Assembly (NCBI GenBank): GCA_004293165.1
Contig: RDYL01000002.1
Location: 186,001-250,000, forward strand
DNA: 64,000 bases
Direction: 5' to 3'
DNA from: Flavobacteriia bacterium
GTDB taxonomy: Bacteria; Bacteroidota; Bacteroidia; Flavobacteriales; Flavobacteriaceae
Below, one piece after another: positions 44,093-53,070 of this stretch. The notes under the pieces are model-generated. The model worked only from the letters and a program-made list of their open reading frames with translations. It searched no databases and was not told where the DNA came from. The position numbers and the translations under genes are program-made. How positions within the stretch are numbered: position 1 is the stretch's first letter; every line of letters starts with the position of its first letter.

Positions 44093-44485
44093 ATGGAAAC
44101 AAATAGACAAAAAAAAATAGGAGCACTTTTACAAAATGACTTAGTTTCAATTTTGCAGGGCGAAATTCGAAAAAACAATATTAATAACTTACTAATTTCA
44201 GTTTCAAAAGTAAATGTAACTTCTGATTTATCTATTGCTAAAGTGCATTTAAGCATATTTCCTACTGAAAAGGCTCCTGAAATTTTAGAGGCCGTTAAAA
44301 GTAACGCTCCTCTTATAAAGCACGATTTGGCGCAACGTGTAAAAAATCAATTACGCAAAGTTCCAAATCTAATTTTCTATATTGACGACAGTTTAGATTA
44401 TATCGAAAAAATTGATAAAGCCCTAACCGGCGAAGAAAATCCTATTGAAAATCCAGATTTATTAGAGAAAAGAAAGAAATCGTAA
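44093..44485 (+). CDS. rbfA: 30S ribosome-binding factor A
   Basis: 130 residues from the ATG at 44093; the ATG at 44078 lies before the promoter. Family motifs: RQKKIGALLQNDLVSIL, ISVSKVNVTSDLSIAKVHLSIFP, LAQRVKNQLRKVPNLIFYIDDSLDYIEKIDKAL. It assists maturation of the 16S rRNA 5' end on the 30S subunit, notably in the cold. Its stop is one base before the TTG start of the FtsX-type permease. Confidence 0.94.
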   Translation: METNRQKKIGALLQNDLVSILQGEIRKNNINNLLISVSKVNVTSDLSIAKVHLSIFPTEKAPEILEAVKSNAPLIKHDLAQRVKNQLRKVPNLIFYIDDSLDYIEKIDKALTGEENPIENPDLLEKRKKS

Positions 44486-44486
44486 T

Positions 44487-45686
44487 TTGAACCTTTCCTA
44501 TTACATAGCAAAACGTTACGCTGTAAGTTTCAGCAAAAACAAAGCAATCAATATAATTACAGGGATTGCTTCCGTTGGAATTATAGCAAGTACTATGGCT
44601 CTTTTTGTTTTCTTATCTGTATTTAGCGGATTGAAAGAATTTAGTCTAAATTTCGCAAATGCTTCTGATCCAGACTTACGAGTTGAAACTTCCGCTGGAA
44701 AAACTTTTTTTTTAAATCCTATCGAAGAAGAACAACTTAAAAAAAGCCATTACATAAATTCTTACAGCAAAATTATTGAAGAACGCGTATACTTTATGTA
44801 TGACAGCAAAGAACTCTTTGCTTATATTAAAGGAATTGACAATCGATTCATCCAAGTCACTAATTTTAATAAAAACTTATATGCCGGAGAATGGCTTGAA
44901 GCCAATTCAGAAAATGTAGTTGTAGGTGCAGATATTAGTAGAAAATTAGGCTTGGGTTTATTTGATTATAACAATGGCTTAGAGGCTTTTGCACCAAAAC
45001 CCGGAAAAGGTGATATTGAAAATCCGAACGAAGCTTTCAACAAAGCATTATTGTTTCCATCTGGGATATATTCAATTAACGAAGAATTAGACAGCAAATA
45101 TGTGTTTTGTTCTATTGAAGTTGCGCAACATTTTTTAGGCCTAAAAGACAACGAAATAACTAATCTTGAAATCAAATTAAAGCCAAACGCAGACGAAACT
45201 AAAGCTCGAGCTGAACTTGCTCAAATTTTAGGAAAATCAATTAAAATAAAAAACAGAGCCCAACTTAATGATTCGCTGTATAAAATGCTCCAATCTGAAA
45301 ATTTATTCATTTATTTATTCAGCACATTAGTTGTTATCCTAACATTATTTTGTCTTGCAGGAGCTATTGTAATGATCATCATTGATAAAAGAGATAATTT
45401 AAAAACATTATACAATATTGGCGTAACACAAACTTCTATTCGGACCATATTCTTTACCCAAGGAATTATAATAACCTCATTTGGATTAGTACTTGGATTA
45501 GTACTTGCCATCGGTATTATTTTACTACAACAACATTTTTCTTTTATTATGATTACTCCAACAATGCCTTATCCAGTTCTTTTTGAATGGAAAAACATAG
45601 CAATTGTTGTAACAACCATTATAATACTCGGCTTTATCTCATCTTGGATTGCTTCGGGTACAGTGAATAAAAAATTGTTTAAATAA
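44487..45686 (+). CDS. FtsX-like ABC transporter permease (LolC/LolE type)
   Basis: 399 residues from a TTG at 44487, in the junction TAATTTGAA after rbfA. N-terminal AKRYAVSFSKNKAINIITGIASVGI leads into TM1. A large periplasmic MacB-like domain (about 50-265) precedes three C-terminal helices with the FtsX domain (TLFCLAGAIVMIIIDKRDNLKTLYNIG, TIIILGFISSWIASG). The short coupling-helix DKRDNLKTLYNIGVT fits LolC/E lipoprotein-release permeases. No ATPase gene is adjacent. I infer lipoprotein release from the inner membrane; another FtsX substrate is possible. Confidence 0.88.
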   Translation: MNLSYYIAKRYAVSFSKNKAINIITGIASVGIIASTMALFVFLSVFSGLKEFSLNFANASDPDLRVETSAGKTFFLNPIEEEQLKKSHYINSYSKIIEERVYFMYDSKELFAYIKGIDNRFIQVTNFNKNLYAGEWLEANSENVVVGADISRKLGLGLFDYNNGLEAFAPKPGKGDIENPNEAFNKALLFPSGIYSINEELDSKYVFCSIEVAQHFLGLKDNEITNLEIKLKPNADETKARAELAQILGKSIKIKNRAQLNDSLYKMLQSENLFIYLFSTLVVILTLFCLAGAIVMIIIDKRDNLKTLYNIGVTQTSIRTIFFTQGIIITSFGLVLGLVLAIGIILLQQHFSFIMITPTMPYPVLFEWKNIAIVVTTIIILGFISSWIASGTVNKKLFK

Positions 45687-45689
45687 ACA

Positions 45690-46187
45690 TTATTCTTTAG
45701 GCAAAGGAGCTCCTACTGCAACATCACAACGATGACCTTCTTGTCCGTGCGGTGGATTCATTCCTGGAAGAGTAGTTGTTCCTACTATAGTTGCAGTCCC
45801 ATTTTTTGAATTCACATTCATTACAGGTTTATCTTCTGATTTTTTATTAACCACATTGGTTGTTGTTTGCGGTTGTTTGTTGGCAATTGGTTTTGAGTTC
45901 AATGGCGCTCCAACAGGAATTTCGCATTTGTGACCTGGTTGCCCGTGCGGAGGATTCATTCCTGGGCTAGTTTGTGCTGGACTTGGCGTTGATGGCTGGG
46001 CGGTTTGCTGCATAGTTTGCTGTTGTGCTTGAACTTGATTTCCAACACGCTGCTTCAACCACGCTTCACCAGAAAAAGGTTGTGTTTTCTGCTGTGATGC
46101 TTCTACTGGTTTTACTTCTTCGTCTTTTTTACAAGATATAAACAAAATCGAAACTAAAATAGTTGCCAAAAGTAATTGCTTTTTCAT
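45690..46187 (-). CDS. Lipoprotein with two PGMNPPHGQ..GH.C repeats, unknown function
   Basis: 165 residues. Lipoprotein signal with Cys at residue 19 (LFISCKKDEE). The mature part is Gln/Pro/Thr-rich and low-complexity except for two near-identical 22-residue elements: PGMNPPHGQPGHKCEIPVGAPL (about 85-106; P-H-G-Q, G-H-x-C, V-G-A-P-L) and the C-terminal copy with EGHRCDVAVGAPL. Each holds two His and one Cys, so metal or haem contact is possible but unproven. The gene converges with the FtsX-type gene with a 3-nt gap and has its own promoter. Confidence 0.8.
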   Translation of the reverse strand: MKKQLLLATILVSILFISCKKDEEVKPVEASQQKTQPFSGEAWLKQRVGNQVQAQQQTMQQTAQPSTPSPAQTSPGMNPPHGQPGHKCEIPVGAPLNSKPIANKQPQTTTNVVNKKSEDKPVMNVNSKNGTATIVGTTTLPGMNPPHGQEGHRCDVAVGAPLPKE

Positions 46188-46209
46188 CTTATTATTTTTT
46201 TATAGTTCT

Positions 46210-46217
46210 CAAAGATA
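46210..46217 (-). promoter_or_regulatory. Predicted -7 element of the PGMNPPHGQ lipoprotein gene
   Basis: CAAAGATA on the plus strand is TATCTTTG on the minus strand, 22 nt before the ATG. Confidence 0.6.
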
Positions 46218-46411
46218 AAACTTTATATTTTGTTTTTGAAATGTTGTATTTAAATTTCTAGAAATTCAAAAAATAAAGTCACCATTATCACCTTGAAAGC
46301 TAGTAAAAAACGAATTAAATAATACTAACTCAAATTTATTTTATTTTTTCGTTGGTTAGTTCTATTGTTGTAAAAAAATAATTACAATCTTTAGGATACT
46401 TATTAAAATTG

Positions 46412-46663
46412 TTATTCCAAATGTGAGCTCATGAAATTTCTAATGTAAAACACTTCTCTTTTAATACTCTCTTTATCATTTTTTAAGAAAAAGAACGAAT
46501 ATATTTTTCTATCTTTTGTTAAAATATTTAAATAATAAATCTTAACAATAAGAAAATTAATGAATTTGATATTGATTTTATCTATATCATTTAGATTAAA
46601 AATACTCAATTTGCGAAATCTAACTATCTCAATTGTTTTATTCTCTTTAAAAATAATTTTCAT
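46412..46663 (-). CDS. Hypothetical 83-residue protein in an AT-rich region
   Basis: 83 residues, rich in Ile/Lys/Phe/Asn (MKIIFKENKTIEIVRF.., FINFLIVKIYYLNILTKDR). Alternating hydrophobic strands and a final helix (KESIKREVFYIRNFM) could make a small beta-sheet domain. No signal peptide and no recognised family. The surrounding DNA is distinctly AT-richer than the neighbours, so chance reading frames are shorter on composition grounds, which mildly supports a gene. I see no promoter match. The flanking spaces 46218-46411 and 46664-46907 hold nothing I can name. Confidence 0.4.
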   Translation of the reverse strand: MKIIFKENKTIEIVRFRKLSIFNLNDIDKINIKFINFLIVKIYYLNILTKDRKIYSFFFLKNDKESIKREVFYIRNFMSSHLE

Positions 46664-46907
46664 TTTATATAATAGATTCTAGATTAAACTTAATTTACAA
46701 CTTAATTGTATTAATAAATATTTAGTATTTATTTCAAAAGTAAACCTAAAAAAAAGGAAAATAAAATTTAGCATTAAAATTTAGAAAAAACGATATATAT
46801 TTTAAAAAAATAGTAACCTTTTTAATATTGTATTACATAGTAAAAAATTGACGAATTAATTTTTTATAGTACATTCGCAATTATAAACTTACATAAAGAA
46901 ATGGTTC

Positions 46908-48083
46908 ATGTTTACACAAATTCTAATCTTTTTCTCATTATTCGTAGGTATTCTAGGATTTTTTGTCGTTTTTTTATTATTTTTTTCCTACAAATCAAAT
47001 AAAATTGTCAATGGTTATCTTGCTGTTATTTTTTTTATGGCATCATTACGTTCGATTTTTAGTGTCATAGAAAATTATATCTTATTACCATTTTTAACCC
47101 TAAATTTATCTGCTTTATATTCTCTCTCATTAATAGCTGCCCCTTGTGTATATCTATACTTGATATCTTTAATAAAAGACATTAAAGTTTTTCAACCTAA
47201 AAATTTGCTCCATTTCATTTTTCCAATTGTATTGTTTTCTTATTTTGTATTTCTACATCATAGAATAGTCTTATATCATAACATATTTGAAATTGGATTG
47301 GAGTTGTGTGTAATATTATATATTGCTATTTATTTCTTTAAAATTTTAAAGATATATTTTAAAATCTTAAAGAAAAATAATAAAGAATTAATTAGCCCTA
47401 AGCATTATCAAATAATAAAAAACTGGTTAAACTTTATTTTTATAATTATTATTCTAATTTTTATTAGACTTTTAATTGTACTATGCTTCGAAGTTTGTGC
47501 TGGGGAAAAATTTTCAGGACAAACAATTTCAATAACTCAAAGTTTTTTATTATTGTTGGTTTTTTTGAAAATTCTAATGAGTCCCGAAATTCTTTTTGGA
47601 TATCCAAAATTAATTAAACAAATAGCTGGTTTAAATAATGAAATTAAAATAAATGATTTTATCTGGGAACCAACCATTCTAAATATATCAAACAAGCAAG
47701 AGTTTAAATTACAAACTAAAATAGCAAATAAAACAAATTCATATATAATTGCAATTGACAATTTTGTTGCAAAAGAAACTCCTTTTAGAGATTCAAATTA
47801 TTCAATTAATGATTTATCTAATAGTTTAAATATCCCTTCAAGTCATTTAGCGTATATTTTTAAATACCACTGTAAGTTGTCGTTCGTTGAGTACAAAAAT
47901 TACTGCAAAATTAATGATTCTTTACATCTAATAAGCAATAATTTTTTAGCGTCAAAAACATTTGATGCATTGGCATACAAAGTGGGGTTTAAGTCTTATA
48001 ATTCTTTTTTTATCTATTTTAAAAAGCAGACTAACTATTCCCCTAAAGATTACTTATCAAACCAATACAAAAATTTAAACTAA
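46908..48083 (+). CDS. Membrane-anchored AraC-family transcriptional regulator
   Basis: 391 residues. The N-terminal ~235 residues hold about seven hydrophobic helices (ILIFFSLFVGILGFFVVFLLFF, ..). After a linker, the C-terminal ~110 are an AraC-type double helix-turn-helix: YSINDLSNSLNIPSSHLAYIF and FDALAYKVGFKSYNSFFIYFKKQTNYSPKDYL. It is a one-component membrane sensor that binds DNA directly, an architecture frequent in Bacteroidota. Target unknown; neither neighbour is an obvious regulon. The 202 bp downstream hold a weak hairpin (48164-48182) and no gene. Confidence 0.85.
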   Translation: MFTQILIFFSLFVGILGFFVVFLLFFSYKSNKIVNGYLAVIFFMASLRSIFSVIENYILLPFLTLNLSALYSLSLIAAPCVYLYLISLIKDIKVFQPKNLLHFIFPIVLFSYFVFLHHRIVLYHNIFEIGLELCVILYIAIYFFKILKIYFKILKKNNKELISPKHYQIIKNWLNFIFIIIILIFIRLLIVLCFEVCAGEKFSGQTISITQSFLLLLVFLKILMSPEILFGYPKLIKQIAGLNNEIKINDFIWEPTILNISNKQEFKLQTKIANKTNSYIIAIDNFVAKETPFRDSNYSINDLSNSLNIPSSHLAYIFKYHCKLSFVEYKNYCKINDSLHLISNNFLASKTFDALAYKVGFKSYNSFFIYFKKQTNYSPKDYLSNQYKNLN

Positions 48084-48240
48084 ACTGGTATAAATAAAAC
48101 CTAAATCAAAGTATATGTATTCAATACCTATGCCGTGATATGAATTATGATACTAATCAGAAAAATAGATTTTAAATCTATTCTATATTTCGTTTGCCTG
48201 ATTAATCTAGATTCAAAAATTGTATTGGAAATTAAAAATA

Positions 48241-48281
48241 AAAATCCTTAATTAACTTGTTTAAAGCTGATTAAGGATTTT
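48241..48281 (-). terminator. Terminator of tRNA-Leu
   Basis: AAAATCCTTAAT (48241-48252) pairs with ATTAAGGATTTT (48270-48281); on the minus strand it starts 5 nt past the tRNA 3' end. Confidence 0.7.
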
Positions 48282-48285
48282 AAAG

Positions 48286-48365
48286 TACCCGGAGTGGGAA
48301 TCGAACCCACACACCTAAGTACACGAGTTTGAGTCGTGCGCGTCTACCAATTCCGCCATCCGGGC
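48286..48365 (-). tRNA. tRNA-Leu (CAA)
   Basis: The minus strand reads GCCCGGATGGCGGAATTGGTAG at its start, an acceptor stem GCCCGGA/TCCGGGT, anticodon stem CACGA/TCGTG with loop CTCAAAC (anticodon CAA), a class II variable arm, and T-arm GTGGGTTCGATTCCCAC. CCA is not encoded. Confidence 0.95.
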
Positions 48366-48473
48366 AATGGAAAAATGATGGTTAAATCATTAAGTGGGTG
48401 CAAATGTAAAAAATATTTCTGCAATTCATAAAAAAATAGTTAAAAATATCCTTTCAGAGTTCGATTTTATTTC

Positions 48474-48481
48474 TAAATTTG
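48474..48481 (+). promoter_or_regulatory. Predicted -7 element of prs
   Basis: TAAATTTG matches TAnnTTTG, giving a leader of about 45 nt before the ATG at 48533. Confidence 0.6.
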
Positions 48482-48532
48482 CACCTCGTTAACACGACAC
48501 AACACTAACTAACTACTAAACAATAAATTAAC

Positions 48533-49474
48533 ATGCTGTATCAAGAACCGGAAGCAAAAATTTTTGCATGTTCTCAGAGTGTGTATCTAGCTGAACAAAT
48601 TGCTGAAAAGTATGGTGTTCAGATGGGTAAAATTACGTTCTCTAAATATAGTGACGGCGAATTTCAGCCTTCTTTTGAAGAATCAATAAGAGGATTGCGT
48701 GTATTCCTAGTTTGTTCTACCTTTCCAAGTGCAGACAATTTAATGGAATTATTATTGATGATAGATGCAGCAAAAAGAGCATCTGCCAGACATATTACCG
48801 CAGTGATCCCTTACTTTGGTTGGGCAAGACAAGATAGAAAAGACAAGCCAAGAGTGCCAATTGGAGCTAAATTAGTTGCAAAACTATTGGAAACTGCTGG
48901 AGCTACTCGAATTATGACGATGGATTTACATGCTGATCAAATTCAAGGTTTCTTTGAAAAACCAGTAGATCATTTGTTTGCTTCAACCATCTTTTTGCCT
49001 TATGTGAGAAGTTTAAATCTAGAAAATTTAACCATCGCATCTCCAGATATGGGAGGTTCAAAAAGAGCGTATGCTTATTCTAAATTTTTAGAATCTGATG
49101 TAGTAGTTTGTTACAAGCAAAGAAAAAAAGCAAATGTAATTGATACCATGGAGTTAATTGGAGATGTAAAAGGCAGAAATGTTATCTTAGTTGACGATAT
49201 GATTGACACTGGAGGAACATTAGCTAAAGCAGCTGATGTAATGATGGAAAAAGGCGCATTAAGTGTTAGAGCAATATGTACACATCCTATATTATCGGGT
49301 GAAGCGTATGAAAAAATTGAAAACTCTCAATTATTAGAGTTAATTGTTACCGATTCTATTCCGTTACGAAAAGAATCAAATAAAATCAGAGTGGTAAGTT
49401 GTGCCCCATTATTTGCTGAAGTAATGCACATGGTACAAAACAACAACTCTATAAGTGGAAAATTTTTGATGTAA
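48533..49474 (+). CDS. prs: Ribose-phosphate pyrophosphokinase
   Basis: 313 residues. FSDGE-like KYSDGEFQPSFEESIRG, the flexible-loop YFGWARQDRKDKPRVPIGAKLVA, MDLHADQIQGFF, SPDMGGSKRA, and the PRPP loop NVILVDDMIDTGGTL. It makes PRPP for nucleotide, histidine and NAD synthesis. Followed after 47 nt by rplY/ctc; in many bacteria these are neighbours, along with pth. Confidence 0.97.
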   Translation: MLYQEPEAKIFACSQSVYLAEQIAEKYGVQMGKITFSKYSDGEFQPSFEESIRGLRVFLVCSTFPSADNLMELLLMIDAAKRASARHITAVIPYFGWARQDRKDKPRVPIGAKLVAKLLETAGATRIMTMDLHADQIQGFFEKPVDHLFASTIFLPYVRSLNLENLTIASPDMGGSKRAYAYSKFLESDVVVCYKQRKKANVIDTMELIGDVKGRNVILVDDMIDTGGTLAKAADVMMEKGALSVRAICTHPILSGEAYEKIENSQLLELIVTDSIPLRKESNKIRVVSCAPLFAEVMHMVQNNNSISGKFLM

Positions 49475-49521
49475 TCAAGAAACCACTTTAATAAGTATTT
49501 ATTAATTATATATATATTACA

Positions 49522-50124
49522 ATGAAATCAATTACGATTAAAGGATCAGAAAGAGAAAACGTAGGTAAAAAGGCAACTAAAGCCGTACGTGATGCTGGAA
49601 TGGTTCCTTGCGTTATCTACGGAGGAAATCAGCCAGTTCATTTTGTTGCAGACGAAAGAGCATTTAAAGATTTAGTTTACACTCCAAACGCACACACAGT
49701 TGTAATTGAGTTAAACGGAGCGTCTTTCAATGTAATTATGCAAGACATTCAGTTTCACCCAGTTTCTGATAAAATTTTACACATTGACTTTTTCCAATTA
49801 AGTGATGACAAAGAAATCATCATGGAAGTACCTGTTAAAATCACAGGAACTTCTCCAGGGGTATTATTAGGAGGTGTTTTACGTTTAAACCAACGACGTT
49901 TAAAAGTGAAGGCTTTACCTAAAAACTTACCTGACTTTGTTGAAGCAAGTATTTCTGAATTACAAATGGGTAACAAATTGTATGTAACTAAATTAGAAAC
50001 AAACAATTTCAAATTAATGCACCCAGACAACACTGTTGTTTGTCAAGTAAGAATTTCTCGTGCTGCAATGAAAGCTGCTCAAGAAGCTGCAAAAGCAGAA
50101 AAAGGTGGAAAAAAGAAAAAATAA
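49522..50124 (+). CDS. rplY: 50S ribosomal protein L25/general stress protein Ctc
   Basis: 200 residues, the long Ctc form. N-terminal L25 domain ([33 protein letters not shown]) and a TL5-type C-terminal domain (about 95-185; [19 protein letters not shown]). The tail is Lys-rich ([10 protein letters not shown]). It binds 5S rRNA. Cotranscription with prs is likely. Confidence 0.95.
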   Translation: MKSITIKGSERENVGKKATKAVRDAGMVPCVIYGGNQPVHFVADERAFKDLVYTPNAHTVVIELNGASFNVIMQDIQFHPVSDKILHIDFFQLSDDKEIIMEVPVKITGTSPGVLLGGVLRLNQRRLKVKALPKNLPDFVEASISELQMGNKLYVTKLETNNFKLMHPDNTVVCQVRISRAAMKAAQEAAKAEKGGKKKK

Positions 50125-50148
50125 TTTCTTTACAAACTATACAAAAGA

Positions 50149-50178
50149 AGCATCAGTTTTTACTGGTGCTTTTTTTAT
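50149..50178 (+). terminator. Terminator after rplY/ctc
   Basis: AGCATCAGT (50149-50157) pairs with ACTGGTGCT (50162-50170), one G-T pair, then a T-run. Confidence 0.85.
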
Positions 50179-50215
50179 GCTTTCAACTTTCTAAACTTTG
50201 TACTACTTTTACCTC

Positions 50216-50836
50216 ATGAACTGGTTTTTAACTCTATTTAAGAAAAACAAAAAAGAAGACACTACTCCAATGAAGAAATTTCTAATCGTTGGGCTTGGAA
50301 ACATAGGCTCAGAATATGCAAACACAAGACACAATATTGGTTTTAAAGTTTTAGATTACATAGCCAACCAAGAAGGCATTTCTTTTCAAAAAGTGAAATT
50401 GGGTGAAGTTGCCGAGCTAAAAATAAAAGGAAGAACCTTATTGTTGTTAAAGCCAAATACCTTCATGAATTTGAGTGGTAAAGCGGTTAAATATTGGTTA
50501 GAAAAAGAAAACATTGAAAAAGAAAATATGTTGGTCATAACCGATGATTTAAATTTAGCTTTTGGCACCATTCGAATAAAAACCAAAGGAAGCGATGGCG
50601 GTCATAACGGGCTTAAGAACATTCAATTACTATTAAACTCATCAGAATATCCACGCTTTAGATTTGGAATTAGTGATGCCTTTAAGAAAGGGCAACAAAT
50701 CAACTATGTTTTGGGCGAATGGGATGCTGAAGAAAAAGAAAAACTAAAAGAAAGACTTGAAATCAGTTCAGAAATAGTAAAATCGTTTGCCTTAGCTGGT
50801 TTAAACAATACCATGAATATTTTTAATGGAAAATAA
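50216..50836 (+). CDS. pth: Peptidyl-tRNA hydrolase
   Basis: About 206 residues from the ATG at 50216; the enzyme core starts at MKKFLIVGLGNIG (in-frame ATG at 50270), which is an alternative start giving 188 residues. Catalytic His in YANTRHNIGF, plus LLKPNTFMNLSGKAV, TDDLNLAFGTIRIKTKGSDGGHNGLKNI and RFGISD. It frees tRNA from peptidyl-tRNA drop-off products. The extra 18 basic residues at the front (NWFLTLFKKNKKED) are seen in flavobacterial relatives as far as I recall. Confidence 0.93.
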   Translation: MNWFLTLFKKNKKEDTTPMKKFLIVGLGNIGSEYANTRHNIGFKVLDYIANQEGISFQKVKLGEVAELKIKGRTLLLLKPNTFMNLSGKAVKYWLEKENIEKENMLVITDDLNLAFGTIRIKTKGSDGGHNGLKNIQLLLNSSEYPRFRFGISDAFKKGQQINYVLGEWDAEEKEKLKERLEISSEIVKSFALAGLNNTMNIFNGK

Positions 50837-50888
50837 TGCATAATACAAATTTATTTAATAAAAAAATAGTTTTTTTATTTTAATTTAA

Positions 50889-50896
50889 TAAATTTG
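50889..50896 (+). promoter_or_regulatory. Predicted -7 element of the M43 metalloprotease gene
   Basis: TAAATTTG matches TAnnTTTG, 31 nt before the ATG at 50928. Confidence 0.6.
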
Positions 50897-50927
50897 TCAA
50901 CAAACTATAATCAAACTATAATTGAAC

Positions 50928-52997
50928 ATGAAAAAAATTACATTATTCTTATTTTATTTAACTTTCTTATTTTCTATCAACATAGTAGGTCAAGTAAAAA
51001 AGAAAGCTGTGCGTTTTGGAAATGAATTTACTTCTGAAAAAAGAAGTCCTGATGGCCATATTCGATGCGCTACAGATGAATACGAAGCGTTTTTACAGGC
51101 AAATCATCCCGAAAGGATGAATAGAGAACAATTTGAGACTTTTCTTGCTTCCAGCAATAAATCAAACAATAAAGACAATTTAAACGAAATTAATTCTCAA
51201 TCAGGCGGAATAATATACATTCCAGTTGTTGTGCATGTAATTCACAATGGTGATGCTTATGGCGTTAATGAAAACATAACAGACGAGCAGGTGCAATCAC
51301 AAATAACTGTAATGAATCAAGATTACAGAAGAATGGCAGGAACCCCTGGATTTAATAATAATGCTGTTGGTGCCGACGTACAAATTGAATTTGTATTAGC
51401 AAAAGTTGACCCTAACGGAAATCCAACGAATGGAATTAACAGAGTTAACTTGTGCCAAGCCTACTGGGAAATGGGTACTATAGACTCTACTGTAAAACCA
51501 ACAACAATTTGGAACCCTACACAATACATGAATATGTGGTCTGTTAATTTTGGCGGTACATCTGCAGATCTTTTAGGATACGCGCAGTTCCCAAGCAATG
51601 GTACTACAACTGCTAATACTGATGGGGTTGTAGCGGGTTATAGTTATTTTGGAAGTCAGAGTATTTATCCTGCAGGAAATTTTTCAGCTCCTTACAACCA
51701 AGGAAGAACTATGACTCATGAAGTAGGTCATTTCTTAGGGCTTTACCACACGTTCCAAGGAGGTTGTTCAGGAGAAAATGCCACAGCAGGGGATTTATGT
51801 GCAGACACGCCCGCAGTACGCATACCTAATTATGGGTGTACACCCATTAATACATGCCCAACAGGTGCTAACGATATGATTGCGAACTATATGGATTATA
51901 CTGATGACTCATGTATGAATATTTTTACTGCTAATCAAAAATCTAGAATAACGTCTGTTATGAATACATTTCCAAGAAGATTAGACTTAAAATCATCTAC
52001 AAAAGATCAAGCAATCCCATTGTTTGCAAACGATGCAGAAGTAATAATTGAAAACTTATGCGTTAGTGTTCAGCCTACTTGTACATCACCTAATCCTACT
52101 TCACCTGCAAAATCTGTATTATTATATAATAGAGGAACATCAAACTTAACTTCTGCTACATTAAGTTACAATATGAATGGTGGAACTAGCTTCTCACAAA
52201 ACTGGACTGGAAATCTTGCGCCGAATAAATATGCTTTAGTTACTTTAACAAACTCAACAATTAATGGATTATTAACTGTATCAATAGCATCAGCAAACGG
52301 AACAACTGACCAAAGAACTACTAACAATACTGCAACTAAAACATTTGGGACTAGCGGTTCATTAGCCTATGCAAATTCAACTTCGTTTACTTTCAATTTA
52401 ACAGGAGATGCATATGGTAATGAAATAACTTGGACATTAAAAAATCAAGCAGGAACTACTTTATATAGTGGTGGAACGTATACTGAAGAAGCTACGGGAG
52501 GAACATACCCTTTAGTTACAAATCAAGTATGGAATTTACCAGCCAATGGTTGTTATTATTTAACAGTAAATGATTCTTATGGTGACGGATTATTTGATGG
52601 TGTTGGTCAAGGCTATTATACTGTAACTGCTGGAAGTACTACTGTTGTAAATGTTACTGATTTTGTTGCCAGTGGAAATCCTGCTAATACACCAATCTCA
52701 AGAGTAAGTTATTTTACTAATAATGCTACGCTTTCAACAGATACATTTAATTTATTAGAAGATGTGAGTTTATATCCAAACCCTTCTAATTCATTTTTCA
52801 CAATTAATGTTCCTGATGGAATTGAGAGAACTGGAAAAATAGAAATATACAATAATCTTGGACAAAGAATTGATGGAAAATCAATTCAATCTGAATCTGA
52901 TTTAAATGTCAATGTTTCTAGTTATGCTGATGGTGTTTATTTTTTAAACTTAACTATTGGAGGTGGATCTAAAACTTTAAAATTTATAAAAAATTAA
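50928..52997 (+). CDS. Secreted M43-family zinc metalloprotease with T9SS sorting domain
   Basis: 689 residues from the ATG at 50928. Signal peptide (about 1-22), short propeptide, catalytic domain (about 90-350) with zinc motif MTHEVGHFLGLYH (HExxHxxGxxH, about residue 263) and Met-turn IANYMDYTDDSCM. A beta-sandwich region follows (about 360-600; SLAYANSTSFTFNLTGDAYGNEITWTL). A type-A sorting domain closes it (about 610-689; LLEDVSLYPNPSNSFFTINV, IEIYNNLGQRI, GVYFLNLTIGG). Pappalysin-like secreted protease for external protein. A strong terminator follows. Confidence 0.94.
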   Translation: MKKITLFLFYLTFLFSINIVGQVKKKAVRFGNEFTSEKRSPDGHIRCATDEYEAFLQANHPERMNREQFETFLASSNKSNNKDNLNEINSQSGGIIYIPVVVHVIHNGDAYGVNENITDEQVQSQITVMNQDYRRMAGTPGFNNNAVGADVQIEFVLAKVDPNGNPTNGINRVNLCQAYWEMGTIDSTVKPTTIWNPTQYMNMWSVNFGGTSADLLGYAQFPSNGTTTANTDGVVAGYSYFGSQSIYPAGNFSAPYNQGRTMTHEVGHFLGLYHTFQGGCSGENATAGDLCADTPAVRIPNYGCTPINTCPTGANDMIANYMDYTDDSCMNIFTANQKSRITSVMNTFPRRLDLKSSTKDQAIPLFANDAEVIIENLCVSVQPTCTSPNPTSPAKSVLLYNRGTSNLTSATLSYNMNGGTSFSQNWTGNLAPNKYALVTLTNSTINGLLTVSIASANGTTDQRTTNNTATKTFGTSGSLAYANSTSFTFNLTGDAYGNEITWTLKNQAGTTLYSGGTYTEEATGGTYPLVTNQVWNLPANGCYYLTVNDSYGDGLFDGVGQGYYTVTAGSTTVVNVTDFVASGNPANTPISRVSYFTNNATLSTDTFNLLEDVSLYPNPSNSFFTINVPDGIERTGKIEIYNNLGQRIDGKSIQSESDLNVNVSSYADGVYFLNLTIGGGSKTLKFIKN

Positions 52998-53019
52998 TTT
53001 TATAAAATATTTATAAAAT

Positions 53020-53049
53020 AAAAAGGATTGAATTCGTTCAATCCTTTTT
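53020..53049 (+). terminator. Terminator after the M43 metalloprotease gene
   Basis: AAAAAGGATTGAA (53020-53032), TTCG tetraloop, TTCAATCCTTTTT (53037-53049). Confidence 0.93.
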
Positions 53050-53070
53050 ACTTTGCATTAAATTATCATT

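Noticed and set aside
48155-48202. Structured RNA or terminator after the AraC gene
   Set aside because: AATAGATTT/AAATCTATT and AATCAG/CTGATT can pair but the stems are short and AT-only, with no T-run; not enough to call.
48286-48365. tRNA-Leu as an attachment site for an integrated element
   Set aside because: No second copy of the tRNA 3' end and no integrase gene in the window.
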